Assembly: GCA_008363215.1 (NCBI GenBank) | Contig: RHKP01000013.1 | Coordinates: forward strand, 29,959-93,958 | Length of the DNA: 64,000 bases | DNA from: Cyanobacteria bacterium CYA | GTDB lineage: Bacteria; Planctomycetota; Phycisphaerae; Phycisphaerales; UBA1924 | Direction of reading: 5' to 3' | Shown: in pieces, positions 9,738 through 18,554 of the stretch | Numbering within the stretch: position 1 is the stretch's first letter | Layout: each line of letters starts with the position of its first letter | The notes under the pieces: generated by a model | Database searches by the model: none | What the model saw: the letters and a program-made list of their open reading frames with translations, nothing else | Told to the model about the DNA's origin: nothing | Made by a program: the position numbers and the translations under genes

Positions 9738-10412
9738 ATGACTATGGAAATCGAGTTTCTCGGACACTCGGGCTTTATCCTCACCGGCGGCGAGGCCAGA
9801 GTCGCGGTGGATCCGTTCCTCGAGGGCAACCCCGTCGCGAAGAAGAAGCGGGCCGATGTCAGGTGCGACTACATCGCACTCACCCACGGGCACTCGGACC
9901 ACATGGGCGACGCGCAGCCCATCGCCAAGGCCAACAACGCCACCGTCGTCGCCGCGTGGGAGATCTGCCAGTTCCTCGGCGAAAAAGGAGTCAAGTGCGA
10001 ACCGGGCAACCCGGGCGGGCGCATCCAGACCGCGTTCGGCTGGGTCGCCTTCACTCAGGCGTTTCACTCTTCCAGTTTCGAGGGCCGCTACATGGGCCAG
10101 CCCTGCGGGCTGGTCATCCACTTTGCCAAGGACAACTTCACATTCCACCACTGCGGCGACACGGCCCTGTTCAGCGATCTGAAACTCATCGGCGACTTGT
10201 ACAACCCCGACGTCTCGGCCATCCCTGTCGGAGATCGCTTCACGATGGGCCCGGAGCAGGCTCGCATGGCTGCGGAGATGATCCGCCCCAAGGTCGCCAT
10301 CCCCGTCCACTGGGGCACATTTGACGCGCTGACCAGCGACATCTCCGCCTTCAAACCGCAGGGCGTGGAGGTCAGGGTGATGAAGCCTGGGGAGACGTGG
10401 AAGGCGCGCTGA
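9738..10412 (+). CDS. UPF0173-type metal-dependent hydrolase (metallo-beta-lactamase fold)
   Basis: The 224-residue length is normal for UPF0173 / UlaG-like hydrolases. The metal-binding signature THGHSDHMGD is present near residue 51, with further ligands in QAFHSSSF, FHHCGDTALF and IPVHWGTFD. The N-terminus (MEIEFLGHSGFIL) and the VAVDPFLEGNP segment are typical of the family. It should be a cytoplasmic, probably dimanganese or dizinc hydrolase of phosphoesters or lactones; its substrate is unknown. Single-gene unit between a terminator and the convergent MoxR gene. Confidence 0.88.
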   Translation: MTMEIEFLGHSGFILTGGEARVAVDPFLEGNPVAKKKRADVRCDYIALTHGHSDHMGDAQPIAKANNATVVAAWEICQFLGEKGVKCEPGNPGGRIQTAFGWVAFTQAFHSSSFEGRYMGQPCGLVIHFAKDNFTFHHCGDTALFSDLKLIGDLYNPDVSAIPVGDRFTMGPEQARMAAEMIRPKVAIPVHWGTFDALTSDISAFKPQGVEVRVMKPGETWKAR

Positions 10413-10466
10413 CGACGATCCGGGCGGTATGAACGTTTTCGGAGGCGCACGCCGGCTTTTGTACGC

Positions 10467-10502
10467 GGACCGGAACAAACCCGTTCCGAAAGATCCGCAG
10501 GA
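10467..10502. repeat. Hairpin in the convergent intergenic region
   Basis: GCGGA and TCCGC bracket an inner GGAAC / GTTCC stem. It lies between the convergent hydrolase and MoxR genes and may act as a two-way terminator, although no T-run follows. Confidence 0.35.
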
Positions 10503-10568
10503 TTGAGCGGCTCCCTCGCGTGCGCTTTGGGCTCGTTCGCCGACCTTACCATCTCACGACTCCCCGAC

Positions 10569-11498
10569 TCACATCGGGCTGGGTACCGAATCGGTGATCT
10601 GTCGCATGATCTCGGCCGCAACCTGCCAGTTTCGACCGGCCCCGAATGACCGCGTGATCACGCGGTGCGCGCACACCTCGGCCAGATTGTCGAGGATGTC
10701 CTCCGGGATGCAATAGTCGCGGTCGCGCAGCACGGCTGTCGCCCGGGCCGCTTGCGCCAACGCCAGCGCGCCGCGCGGCGAAATGCCGACGAGCACCTCC
10801 TCGTGCCGGCGCGTGGCTGCTGCGATCTCCACGATGTACGCTCGCAACGACTCCTCCAGCCGCACCGCGTCCACCGCCCCCTGCAATGTGATGATCTGGT
10901 CGCGCGAGATCACCGGCTTGAGTTCCGAAAGCACGTTCTGAGCCGGGCGCAGGTCGAGCAGCCGCGCCTCCACGTCGGGCAGTGGATACCCCAGACTGAT
11001 CCGCATGAGAAACCGGTCCAACTGGTTCTCCGGCAGCGGATACGTGCCCTCGAAGTCATACGGATTCTGCGTGGCAAGCACCATGAACGGCTGCGGCAGC
11101 GACTGCGTCAGGCCATCGATCGACACGCTCGCCTCGTTCATCGCCTCCAGCAGGGCGGTCTGTGTCCGCGGCGTGGTGCGGTTGATCTCGTCGGCGAGCA
11201 GGATGTTGGTGAACAGCGGGCCGTGTTTGAAGCGAAACTGCCCGGAGTCACGGTCGTAGATGCTCACACCGACGATGTCGGCCGGCAGCAGGTCGGGCGT
11301 GAGTTGCACGCGGGCAAAGTCACAGTCCACGCTCCGCGCCAGCGCCGAGGCCAGCACGGTCTTGCCGACGCCGGGGACGTCTTCGATCAGCGCGTGCCCG
11401 CGGGCCAGCAGGCAGCAGATGAGCCGGTCAATCGGCTGGATGCGGCCCAGGTAGGCCTTGGCGATGTTCTCTCGCAGCGCGTCGAGGCGTGCTGGCAT
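10569..11498 (-). CDS. MoxR family AAA+ ATPase
   Basis: This is a 309-residue AAA+ chaperone-like ATPase. Walker A is EDVPGVGKTV, Walker B is LLADEINRTTPRTQ, and a sensor-type segment reads MVLATQNPYDFEGTYPLPE, diagnostic of MoxR. The C-terminal lid includes ISPRGALALAQAARA. MoxR proteins usually act with VWA-domain partners to insert cofactors or remodel complexes, but no VWA or DUF58 gene flanks it here. The start at ATG 11498 (MPARLDALRENIAK) was chosen over a longer frame whose extra residues are arginine-rich and unlike the family. It diverges from the zinc-ribbon membrane protein gene. Confidence 0.88.
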   Translation of the reverse strand: MPARLDALRENIAKAYLGRIQPIDRLICCLLARGHALIEDVPGVGKTVLASALARSVDCDFARVQLTPDLLPADIVGVSIYDRDSGQFRFKHGPLFTNILLADEINRTTPRTQTALLEAMNEASVSIDGLTQSLPQPFMVLATQNPYDFEGTYPLPENQLDRFLMRISLGYPLPDVEARLLDLRPAQNVLSELKPVISRDQIITLQGAVDAVRLEESLRAYIVEIAAATRRHEEVLVGISPRGALALAQAARATAVLRDRDYCIPEDILDNLAEVCAHRVITRSFGAGRNWQVAAEIMRQITDSVPSPM

Positions 11499-11605
11499 AC
11501 AGGTGCTCCGTGGAGGCTTTGGTCGCAGAGTTCGGTCCCGCCGGGCGGCGATCCGGGTATGCTGAACGTTTCCGGGTTTCGACGCTGAGTCAAGGAGCCG
11601 GGCAG

Positions 11606-12544
11606 GTGAGTGAGCAGACGCCCGCAAGCCAGGTCGAGCATTCCGAGGGCGCGGCGGACAGCGCCGCCATCGCCCGCGAACTGACGGGTGACCTGCCTTG
11701 CGCGCGCTGTGGATACAACCAGCGCGGGCTGTCGATCCTGGGGGCGTGCCCCGAGTGCGGGCTGCCCGTCAAGGCCACCATCCTCGCCCTGGTCGACCCG
11801 CAGGCCGACGAACTCAAGCGCATCACGCACCCCAGGCTCGTGCAGGCCGGGCTCCTGCTGTGGACTTTCTGCGCGTTCGCGGCGTGTGCCTGCGTATGGG
11901 TTGTGCGCGGCGCCCGGATCGCCTCCGATGTGCTGGGGAATACACTCGACGCCGGGTCGGTCGCGGGCCTGGCGCTTGGGCTCATGGTGATTTCGGGACT
12001 GGCGGCTCTTGTGCTCGTCCGTCCGCAGCGCGACATGCGCGTGCGCGACAGCGTCCTGCCGCTGCTGGGTGTGATCTGCTACGTGCCGCTGATCGTCGCC
12101 AGTTACCTCATCATGTATCATGTCGATCCCGGGCATCCCAGTGTCTACGGCAACCCCACGAGCGTCCCGCCGGAACGCACGGGTCTGCGCCTGGTCATCG
12201 GACTGTCGATCATCGGCGCGGCGCTGCTGCTGCGCCCCAATGCCGTCCGTTTGGCCCAGCGGAGCGTCCTGATGCGCACCGGTCGGATGGACCGGCAGCC
12301 GATGAGTGCGCTGGCGGCGGCGGCTGCGGTTGCCATGGCAGGTGATCTGATCTTCTACCTCATGCCCTACGTTGCAAGCGGGCTCTCGGATCTGGTGTAC
12401 ATCGTGGCCGCGGCCCTGATCGCCGTCGGGTCGCTCCTGTTGACCGTGGGCCTGTTCTCGCTGACGATGGACGCATGGCGGATTCGCCGGCTGATCGCGG
12501 CGCCGGGGATCGGGCTGACGGACATCTTCGACGAGAAGCAATGA
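11606..12544 (+). CDS. Zinc-ribbon multipass membrane protein (uncharacterised)
   Basis: The 312-residue product starts at GTG 11606, eight bases after an AAGGAG Shine-Dalgarno sequence. The N-terminal ~55 residues carry CARCGYNQRGLSILGACPECG, a four-cysteine zinc ribbon often found in Phycisphaerae membrane proteins. Hydrophobic segments follow at about 85-110, 122-142, 150-172, 195-215, 235-255 and 260-285. The function is unknown; it may sense metal or bind a partner at the cytoplasmic membrane face. Its stop overlaps the start of the metallopeptidase gene by 4 bp (ATGA), so the two are probably translationally coupled. Confidence 0.65.
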   Translation: MSEQTPASQVEHSEGAADSAAIARELTGDLPCARCGYNQRGLSILGACPECGLPVKATILALVDPQADELKRITHPRLVQAGLLLWTFCAFAACACVWVVRGARIASDVLGNTLDAGSVAGLALGLMVISGLAALVLVRPQRDMRVRDSVLPLLGVICYVPLIVASYLIMYHVDPGHPSVYGNPTSVPPERTGLRLVIGLSIIGAALLLRPNAVRLAQRSVLMRTGRMDRQPMSALAAAAAVAMAGDLIFYLMPYVASGLSDLVYIVAAALIAVGSLLLTVGLFSLTMDAWRIRRLIAAPGIGLTDIFDEKQ

Positions 12545-12945
12545 TGACACCGGAGGAACGCCGCAGATTCGACGACCTGCTCGAGGAAGTGCTGGAGGAA
12601 ATTCCTGAGACGATCCGTGAACTGCTGGACGAGGTTCCGGTCATCGTCCTGGATCGTCCAGATGCGGCCATGCTCGCCGATCTGGGAATGCCCGAGTCTG
12701 AGGCCGACGAACTCTGCGGGCTGCACACGGGGACGATGGCGACCGAGCGGAGCATTGATGAGGCGTGGCGACTTCCATCGCAGATCCACCTGTTCAGGGT
12801 GGGCATTGTGGCGATCGCGGGCGGGTTTGACGCCGACGAAGCCGGAGAAAGCGTCAAGGAGCAGATCCGAATCACCCTGTTGCACGAAATCGGGCACGAG
12901 TTTGGGCTCGATGAGGACCAGTTGTGGGATCTGGGGTACAACTAG
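12541..12945 (+). CDS. Small metallopeptidase family protein (zincin-like, HExxH)
   Basis: The 134-residue protein has the short zincin-like layout. An acidic N-terminal helix (RRRFDDLLEEVLEEIPETI) leads to RPDAAMLADLGM, IHLFRVGIVAIAG, and the metal-binding motif LLHEIGHEFGLDEDQL near residue 117. Members of this small-metallopeptidase group conserve exactly this late HExxH-x-x-G/H arrangement, but their substrates are not established. The ATG overlaps the preceding stop by 4 bp, which fixes the start. Confidence 0.78.
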   Translation: MMTPEERRRFDDLLEEVLEEIPETIRELLDEVPVIVLDRPDAAMLADLGMPESEADELCGLHTGTMATERSIDEAWRLPSQIHLFRVGIVAIAGGFDADEAGESVKEQIRITLLHEIGHEFGLDEDQLWDLGYN

Positions 12946-13048
12946 AGTTGGTGCGTCGTCTGCGGACAGGCCGAAAGATCCTGTCGGGCGTCGGGGAGAA
13001 GATCGAAGCACAAGCGTGCCGGCCACGGGGCGGCGAGCCAAGGGGATC

Positions 13049-14833
13049 ATGATGCGTCTGAGCAAGTCGATGTTGCCGCTGGTTGCGGGGCTGTTGTCTC
13101 CGGTGGTGCTGGCGGCCGACCCGGTCGGGCTGGCGTGGCTGGAGTTGTCGGGCACGCCGACGGAGCAGCCCGGTCCTTTTGCGTGGCTGGGGCTGGATGA
13201 GAGCGAAACGCTGCGCAGCCTCGTCGAGCGCATCGACGAAGTGGCGTACCACGACGACGTACCCGGGCTGGTCGTGCGCATCAAGGACGCGGCCCTGGGT
13301 GTGACACAGATTCAGGAACTCGGGCAGGCGATCGAGCGACTCCGCGAGGCCGGCAAGAAGGTCCACCTCTTTGCCGAGAACTACGGCACCGGCGAACTGC
13401 TGCTGGGCTCGTACGCCGACGAGGTGCTCATCCAGTCCGGCGGGGCGGTCAGCCTGCCCGGGCTGTACATGGAGGAGATGTTCCTGCGAGACACGATGGA
13501 GTGGGTCGGGCTTCGGCCCGACTTCGTGCAGGTCGGGGCGTACAAGGGCGCCGAAGAGATGTTCATGAACGCCGCGCCCAGCCCGGCCTGGGAGAAGAAC
13601 ATCAGCAGCCTGCTCGACGGCATGTACGGGAACATGCGCTCGATGCTGATGGTCGGCTACGGGTTTGACGAAACCGAACTTGACCGCGCCATGGAGCAGG
13701 CCTGGTGGGCGACCGACCAGCAGGCGATCGAACTCGGCCTGATCGACGGCGCCGTCGACCTGCCGCTGCTCTACGACCACCTCGGGGAGCAGTATGACGG
13801 GCAGATTGAAGTGGCGGTCGACCTGAACGAGGCGACGACCGAAGTGGCCTTTGACACCTCGAACCCGTTTGCAATCCTTTCGCTGCTGTCAAAGAAGCCG
13901 ACGCACAAGGCCACCAGCCCGACGATCGCCATCCTGCACATCGACGGGGCGATCATTGACGGCGACTCGACGCCCGGGGGCTTCATGGGCGGCGCACAGG
14001 TCGGAAGCCGCACCATCCGCAACGCGATCGAGGACATCCTTGAACAGGACATGATCAAGGGCGTGGTGGTGCGGATCGACTCGCCCGGCGGGTCGGCCAT
14101 CGCCAGTGAAGTCATCTGGCAGGGGCTCCAGCGACTCAAGGAGGACAAGCCGGTCTGGGTCAGCGTCGGTTCGATGGCCGCCTCGGGCGGATACTACATC
14201 GCCGTCGGAGGATCGAAGATCTATGCGAACTCGTCGAGCATTGTCGGCTCCATCGGCGTCGTCGGAGGCAAGATCGCCATGGGCGGGCTGTACGACAAAC
14301 TCCACATCAACGTCGTCGAGCGCACGCGCGGCCCGATGGCCTCGATCGAGAGTTCCACCACACCCTGGTCCGAAGCGCAGCGCGCCCTGGTCCGCGAGCG
14401 CATGACCGAAACCTACGACCAGTTCGTCGGGCACGTGAAAGAGGGGCGTCCCGGCATCGACATCTCCAAGACGGCCGAGGGACGCCTGTTTGTCGGCACC
14501 GACGCGATTGACCTGAAGATGGTCGATGCGATCGGCGGACTCGACGACGCGATCTACGAACTGGCCGACGAGGTCGGGCTCGATGACTTCGAGGTCATGG
14601 ACTTCCCCGGACCCAAGAGTTTCTCAGAGATGATCGAAGAGATGTTCGGCGGGTTCGTGCAGGCGCCGGGCGTCATGCTCGGCCGGGCCCAGTTGAACAC
14701 GGTCGCGACCACGCTGCGCGAGGTGCTCGGGCCGCAGCGCTTCGAGATGGTGCGTGACGCGATCAACGCGGGCATGCAGTTGCGGCACGAACCTGTGCTG
14801 CTGACGATGCCCAGGGTGATCATGGTGCGGTGA
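13049..14833 (+). CDS. sppA: Signal peptide peptidase SppA, 67 kDa type
   Basis: This is a 594-residue exported or membrane-anchored serine protease with two tandem ClpP-like halves, as in long SppA. It follows a signal peptide (MMRLSKSMLPLVAGLLSPVVLAA). In the N-terminal half, VQVGAYKGAEEMF (residues ~165-177) supplies the expected catalytic Lys. In the C-terminal half, VVVRIDSPGGSAIAS and WVSVGSMAASGGYYIA carry the nucleophilic Ser. SppA degrades leftover signal peptides in the membrane. The start at 13049 follows an AAGGGG ribosome-binding site. It reads in the same direction as the metallopeptidase gene about 100 bp upstream. Confidence 0.9.
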   Translation: MMRLSKSMLPLVAGLLSPVVLAADPVGLAWLELSGTPTEQPGPFAWLGLDESETLRSLVERIDEVAYHDDVPGLVVRIKDAALGVTQIQELGQAIERLREAGKKVHLFAENYGTGELLLGSYADEVLIQSGGAVSLPGLYMEEMFLRDTMEWVGLRPDFVQVGAYKGAEEMFMNAAPSPAWEKNISSLLDGMYGNMRSMLMVGYGFDETELDRAMEQAWWATDQQAIELGLIDGAVDLPLLYDHLGEQYDGQIEVAVDLNEATTEVAFDTSNPFAILSLLSKKPTHKATSPTIAILHIDGAIIDGDSTPGGFMGGAQVGSRTIRNAIEDILEQDMIKGVVVRIDSPGGSAIASEVIWQGLQRLKEDKPVWVSVGSMAASGGYYIAVGGSKIYANSSSIVGSIGVVGGKIAMGGLYDKLHINVVERTRGPMASIESSTTPWSEAQRALVRERMTETYDQFVGHVKEGRPGIDISKTAEGRLFVGTDAIDLKMVDAIGGLDDAIYELADEVGLDDFEVMDFPGPKSFSEMIEEMFGGFVQAPGVMLGRAQLNTVATTLREVLGPQRFEMVRDAINAGMQLRHEPVLLTMPRVIMVR

Positions 14834-14849
14834 ACGCGGAACGAGCGGC

Positions 14850-15104
14850 GGCGGCATGTTGTGCGAGGTCGGCTCGGGTACTCGTGCCAGTCGCCACGGC
14901 CTGGGCACGAGCACCGCGACGAGCAGACGCAAGGGCACTTCACGGAAGTCACCCCCCTTTTGTCCGCCGCTCCGACGCATCGCACGCGGTAAGCGCAGAC
15001 TTATCCGCGTCTGCTTCATGGACGAAGCACGTTTCGGACAGCAAGGCACGCCTGCGATTGGTCTGTAAGTGCCGCTCTCTCACGCGCGGATTACAACCGT
15101 GATT
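14850..15104 (+). pseudogene. IS630-type transposase remnant
   Basis: Position 14856-15068 encodes RVCFMDEARFGQQGT, the DDE-domain signature of the IS630 family, and then breaks. In another frame, 15043-15102 encodes ARLRLVCKCRSLTRGLQP, which resembles the very C-terminus of the same transposases (RLRSVCQGR...). Most of the catalytic core between the two is missing. The C-terminal end is similar in DNA to the remnant at about 34.9 kb. It is a dead insertion-sequence scar in the sppA-cinA gap. Confidence 0.6.
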
Positions 15105-15108
15105 GGTA

Positions 15109-16416
15109 TCACTCCTGCTGATTGAGAAGCCGCATGTCTACGCCGAGCAGGCGCAGGCGGAGCATGCCGATCGCCGACAAGGCCGACCAGGTGCGGACGG
15201 CGTTGCGCGAGCCGCGGAAGAGGAAGCGGCGAGCGTCGGTGGGGGCGTCGGGCGAGGCCAGGGCGATCCAGACGGTGCCCACGGGTTTCGTGTCGCTGCC
15301 GCCGTCGGGCCCGGCGATGCCGGTGATGGAGAGCGCATGATCGGCCGCGAGGCGCCGGCGTCCGCCCTCGGCCATGGCGACGGCGCAGGCGCGGGAGACG
15401 GCCCCGTCGCTCTCGAAGATCGACATGGGGACGCCTGCCAGCGCGTGCTTCTGTGCGTTCGAGTAGGTGATGAGCCCGCCGGAGTAGACCTTCGAGCAGC
15501 CGGGGGTGTCGGTGATGAGTTGTCCGAGCATTCCGCCGGTGCAACTTTCGACGGTGCCGAAGGACTGTGAGGCACGTGTGAGCAGATTGATGATGTCGAC
15601 GACCGGGTTCTCATCGCCCAGCACGATGGGCCCGAGGCGAGCGCGCACGTCGGCGACGGTACTGGCGAGCAGGGCGTCGGTGTCCTGTCCGGGGGCGGGG
15701 GCGGGGGCGGTGGCGCGGATGCGCACGCTGACCACGCCGAGTCCGGCGGTGGTGCCGACAAGGGGATTGCGTGTGCGGTCCATCAGGTCGCCCAGCAGGG
15801 CCGCCACGTCGCTCTCGCCGCGACCGAAGGTGTGAATCGCAACGGTTCGGCAGGCCTGCGAAGGCTCGACGCGGAGGTGCGTGATGACCTCGCGTTCGAG
15901 CAGCGGGATCATCTCGCGCGGGGGTCCGGGCAGGCAGTAGATGTCGGCGCGCCCGACGCTCACGGCGTGCAGGCCCGGGGCCGTGCCGTTCTCGTTGTTC
16001 AACATGCGGGCCGAGGCCGGTCGCATTGCCTGCACGCGGTTGCCTTCGGGCATGGTCCGCCCGCGCGACGCGAACCACGACTCCACGGTGCGCAGCGCCC
16101 GCTCATCGATCACCAGCGGCTCTCCGAGCAGGTCGGCCAGGGCGTGGCGGGTCAGATCGTCGGCCGTGGGACCGAGCCCGCCCGTGACGACCACCAGTTG
16201 GCTGGTCTCGACCGCGCGGCGCAGAGTGGCGGTCAAGGCCTCCCGGTCGTCGGGCACGGTGACGTGCTCGCGCACGTGCAGCCCGTGGCGGACGAGTCGA
16301 TCGGCGATGACCTGTGAGTTGGTGTCCAGTTTCTGTCCGAGCGCCAGTTCGTCGCCCGAGGCGACGATGGTGGCGACGGCGTGGGAGAACCCGGAAGGCG
16401 CGGAGGCTGAACTCAT
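15109..16416 (-). CDS. CinA family protein (competence/damage-inducible, nicotinamide-nucleotide amidase)
   Basis: The protein has 435 residues, near the ~410-430 usual for two-domain CinA. The N-terminal molybdopterin-binding-like (COG1058) domain contains ASGDELALGQKLDTNS, VTGGLGPTADDLT and CLPGPPREM. The C-terminal amidase domain contains VESCTGGMLGQLITD, YSGGLITYSNAQK and GIAGPDGGS. The C-terminal domain deamidates nicotinamide mononucleotide in pyridine nucleotide salvage, and the N-terminal domain is linked to ADP-ribose pyrophosphatase activity. The start at ATG 16416 follows AAAGG and overlaps the stop of the upstream small membrane protein by 4 bp, so the two form an operon. Confidence 0.88.
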   Translation of the reverse strand: MSSASAPSGFSHAVATIVASGDELALGQKLDTNSQVIADRLVRHGLHVREHVTVPDDREALTATLRRAVETSQLVVVTGGLGPTADDLTRHALADLLGEPLVIDERALRTVESWFASRGRTMPEGNRVQAMRPASARMLNNENGTAPGLHAVSVGRADIYCLPGPPREMIPLLEREVITHLRVEPSQACRTVAIHTFGRGESDVAALLGDLMDRTRNPLVGTTAGLGVVSVRIRATAPAPAPGQDTDALLASTVADVRARLGPIVLGDENPVVDIINLLTRASQSFGTVESCTGGMLGQLITDTPGCSKVYSGGLITYSNAQKHALAGVPMSIFESDGAVSRACAVAMAEGGRRRLAADHALSITGIAGPDGGSDTKPVGTVWIALASPDAPTDARRFLFRGSRNAVRTWSALSAIGMLRLRLLGVDMRLLNQQE

Positions 16417-16856
16417 GGGCCTTTCGGTGTTCCGAGTTGGTACACGAGGTTGTCGGGCTGACCGATGCTCTTGAACTTGGCGCCCAGGGCGATGCGATCG
16501 GGCATGTCCATGATGGGCCCGCGGATGACGATGATGGGCTGCCCGGCTTCGTCGACGCCCTTGCTGATCGTGACACCGGCGTACTTGGGATCGGAAGCGA
16601 CGGCCGCCTGAGCCTGGGTGATCCATTCATCGTCGGAGCCCTTGAAAGCCTTCGCCGCGGCGACGGTGGCGCCGCCGGGCTTGCTGGGCATGAGGCGCGG
16701 GAGCGAGTAGAAGCAGAAGACGAGGATGAGGGCGAGTCCCAGGGCGCCGCCGATGAGCCAGACTTTGGCGCGGGGGTTGGACGCGAGGTCGTCGAGTTTG
16801 TACTTGAGGTTGGTGCCGACGTCGCCGAGTTTGTACTTGAGATCGTCGAGTGACAT
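16413..16856 (-). CDS. Small single-pass membrane protein (uncharacterised)
   Basis: A 147-residue protein starting at ATG 16856 (MSLDDLKYKLGDVG) behind AGAGG. Two near-repeats of LKYKLxDxG/A precede a single membrane segment (KVWLIGGALGLALILVFCFY, residues ~31-50). The remaining ~95 residues are outside the membrane and mixed alpha/beta in character (AAVASDPKYAGVTISKG...). I recognise no family. It overlaps cinA by 4 bp and is probably co-transcribed with it. Confidence 0.65.
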   Translation of the reverse strand: MSLDDLKYKLGDVGTNLKYKLDDLASNPRAKVWLIGGALGLALILVFCFYSLPRLMPSKPGGATVAAAKAFKGSDDEWITQAQAAVASDPKYAGVTISKGVDEAGQPIIVIRGPIMDMPDRIALGAKFKSIGQPDNLVYQLGTPKGP

Positions 16857-16943
16857 GGTGAACCTCTGCAATAAAGAAGGGCGAACGGCATGATGGCCGC
16901 TCGCCCGTGCTCGTGCTCCGTGCGAACCCCGGGGGGGTTCGGG

Positions 16944-17990
16944 TCAGGAGTCCTTGCGGGCCATCAACCTGAGCATATCAATGCAGCGCCAGGCGTACCC
17001 GGCCTCGTTGTCGTACCAGGAGACGATTTTGAAGAAGCGGTCGTTGAGTTCGATGCCGGCCTTGGAGTCGTAGATCGAGGAGTGGGGGTCGCCGATGAAG
17101 TCGGACGAGACGACTTCCTCGTCGGTGTAGCAGAGGACGCCCTTCATCGGTCCTTCGGCAGCGGCCTTCATCGCGGCGTGGATGGCGTCCAGTTTGGTGG
17201 ACTTGGAGGTGCGGAAGGTCAGGTCGACGGCCGAGACGTCAGCGGTCGGCACGCGGAAGGCCATGCCGGTGAGTTTGCCCTTCAGCGCAGGGATGCACAG
17301 GGTGACGGCCTTGGCAGCGCCGGTGCTGGCAGGGATGATGTTCTGGTAGGCGTTGCGCCCTCCGCGCCAGTCCTTCTTGCTGGGCCCGTCCTGGGTGGGC
17401 TGGGTGGCCGTGGCGGCGTGAACCGTGGTCATCAGCCCCTCTTCAAGCCCGAAGTTGTCGTTGATGACCTTGGCGACGGGGGCCAGGCAGTTGGTGGTGC
17501 AACTGGCGTTGGAGACGATGAAGTCCTTGGCCGGGTCGTACTGCTCGTCGTTGACCTTGAAGCACAGGGTCTTGACCTTGTCCGTGCTCTTGGTCGGGGC
17601 GGAGAGCAGCACGCGCTTGCAGCCCCGCCCGGCCGCCGAGTGGTCGATGTGCTTGTACGCGTCCTCGTACTTGGTGAACAGGCCGGTGGACTCGAGGACG
17701 TAGTCGACACCCCATTCGCCCCAGGGCAGGTTGGTCGGATCCTTCTCGGCCATGGTCCTGGTGGTCTTTCCGTTGACCGTGAACGAGTTTTCCGTGGCCG
17801 TGATCTCGGCGGGCTTGCCGTTGGCGCGGAAGCGCCCGTGCATGGTGTCGTACTTGAGGAGGTAGGCGAGGTTGTCTGCCGGAACGAGGTCGTTGACGGC
17901 GATGACCTCAAACTCACCGGTCTGGACCGCGGCGCGGTAGACAAGGCGACCGATGCGACCGAAGCCGTTGATGCCGATGCGGATGGGCAT
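16944..17990 (-). CDS. gap: Glyceraldehyde-3-phosphate dehydrogenase, type I
   Basis: The 348-residue enzyme catalyses the NAD-dependent phosphorylating oxidation of glyceraldehyde 3-phosphate in glycolysis. The Rossmann start is [19 protein letters not shown] after the second strand keeps the Asp that favours NAD over NADP. The catalytic Cys lies in [12 protein letters not shown], and [11 protein letters not shown] marks the C-terminal helix. The start at ATG 17990 is supported by AAAGGA nine bases upstream; the longer frame is antisense to the small ORF at 18069. It reads towards cinA but is separated from the small membrane protein gene by about 90 bp. Confidence 0.95.
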   Translation of the reverse strand: MPIRIGINGFGRIGRLVYRAAVQTGEFEVIAVNDLVPADNLAYLLKYDTMHGRFRANGKPAEITATENSFTVNGKTTRTMAEKDPTNLPWGEWGVDYVLESTGLFTKYEDAYKHIDHSAAGRGCKRVLLSAPTKSTDKVKTLCFKVNDEQYDPAKDFIVSNASCTTNCLAPVAKVINDNFGLEEGLMTTVHAATATQPTQDGPSKKDWRGGRNAYQNIIPASTGAAKAVTLCIPALKGKLTGMAFRVPTADVSAVDLTFRTSKSTKLDAIHAAMKAAAEGPMKGVLCYTDEEVVSSDFIGDPHSSIYDSKAGIELNDRFFKIVSWYDNEAGYAWRCIDMLRLMARKDS

Positions 17991-18068
17991 GGGACGAGTC
18001 CTTTCTGCTGCCAAAGATGCTCGGAAACGATAGATTGGACGGGGCGCCGTTTCCATGAAGGAGCGGTG

Positions 18069-18554
18069 ATGAACCCGGCGGACGCACAGATTCACTCGCT
18101 GGTGAGACGGGGGCGGAAAATCGAGGCGATCAAAGCCGCCCGCAAGGCGTACGGATTCGGGTCGGCGGAGGCGAAGGCGTACGTGGAGGCGATCGCTGAG
18201 GTCAGGACGCCGGACCTTTGTGCGTCTTCGCGCACAGGTGCGGGTGTGCGTGCCGATCACGCCTTGTCGAGCCGTCAGTTGGTCACCAACTCGTGCTTCA
18301 ACTCGCCGGCCACGATCGTGGCCACGGCCCGCACCTTGAAGCTCCGCCCAAGGAACGGTGTGTTCCGGCTCTTGCTGGCGATGTCAGCCTCGGAGAAGGT
18401 CCAGGCGTGGTCAGGGTTGATCAGCGTGATGTCGGCGGGGCCTCCGACGAAGATTTCGCCCAGCCCGTCGTCGCCGCGGTTTCGGCGGTCGAGGTTGCAG
18501 AGTCGCGCAGGGTTGATGGTCAGGAGTTCGACGAGTTTTGCCCAGTCGATGTGA
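18069..18554 (+). CDS. Small L7/L12 C-terminal-like ORF, 3' end uncertain
   Basis: Only the first ~46 residues look like a real protein: [15 protein letters not shown], then [28 protein letters not shown]. This is the helix-strand-helix pattern of the ribosomal L7/L12 C-terminal domain seen in many small stand-alone bacterial proteins. After codon ~46 the frame enters a dispersed hairpin repeat copy at 18205 and then runs antisense into the dihydroorotase gene to 18554, which is unlikely to be genuine coding sequence. The natural stop may have been lost when the repeat arrived, or by a frameshift. The function is unknown. The ORF diverges from gap. Confidence 0.4.
   Translation: MNPADAQIHSLVRRGRKIEAIKAARKAYGFGSAEAKAYVEAIAEVRTPDLCASSRTGAGVRADHALSSRQLVTNSCFNSPATIVATARTLKLRPRNGVFRLLLAMSASEKVQAWSGLISVMSAGPPTKISPSPSSPRFRRSRLQSRAGLMVRSSTSFAQSM
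18205..18246 (+). repeat. Dispersed hairpin repeat, single copy
   Basis: The copy starts GGACGCCGGACC and folds as ACCTTTGTGC / GCACAGGT around the loop GTCTTCG-type core. It shares its head and loop with copies at 28.8, 38.3, 46.1-46.2 and 49.2 kb. It lies at the end of the L7/L12-like ORF, next to the dihydroorotase stop. Confidence 0.65.
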
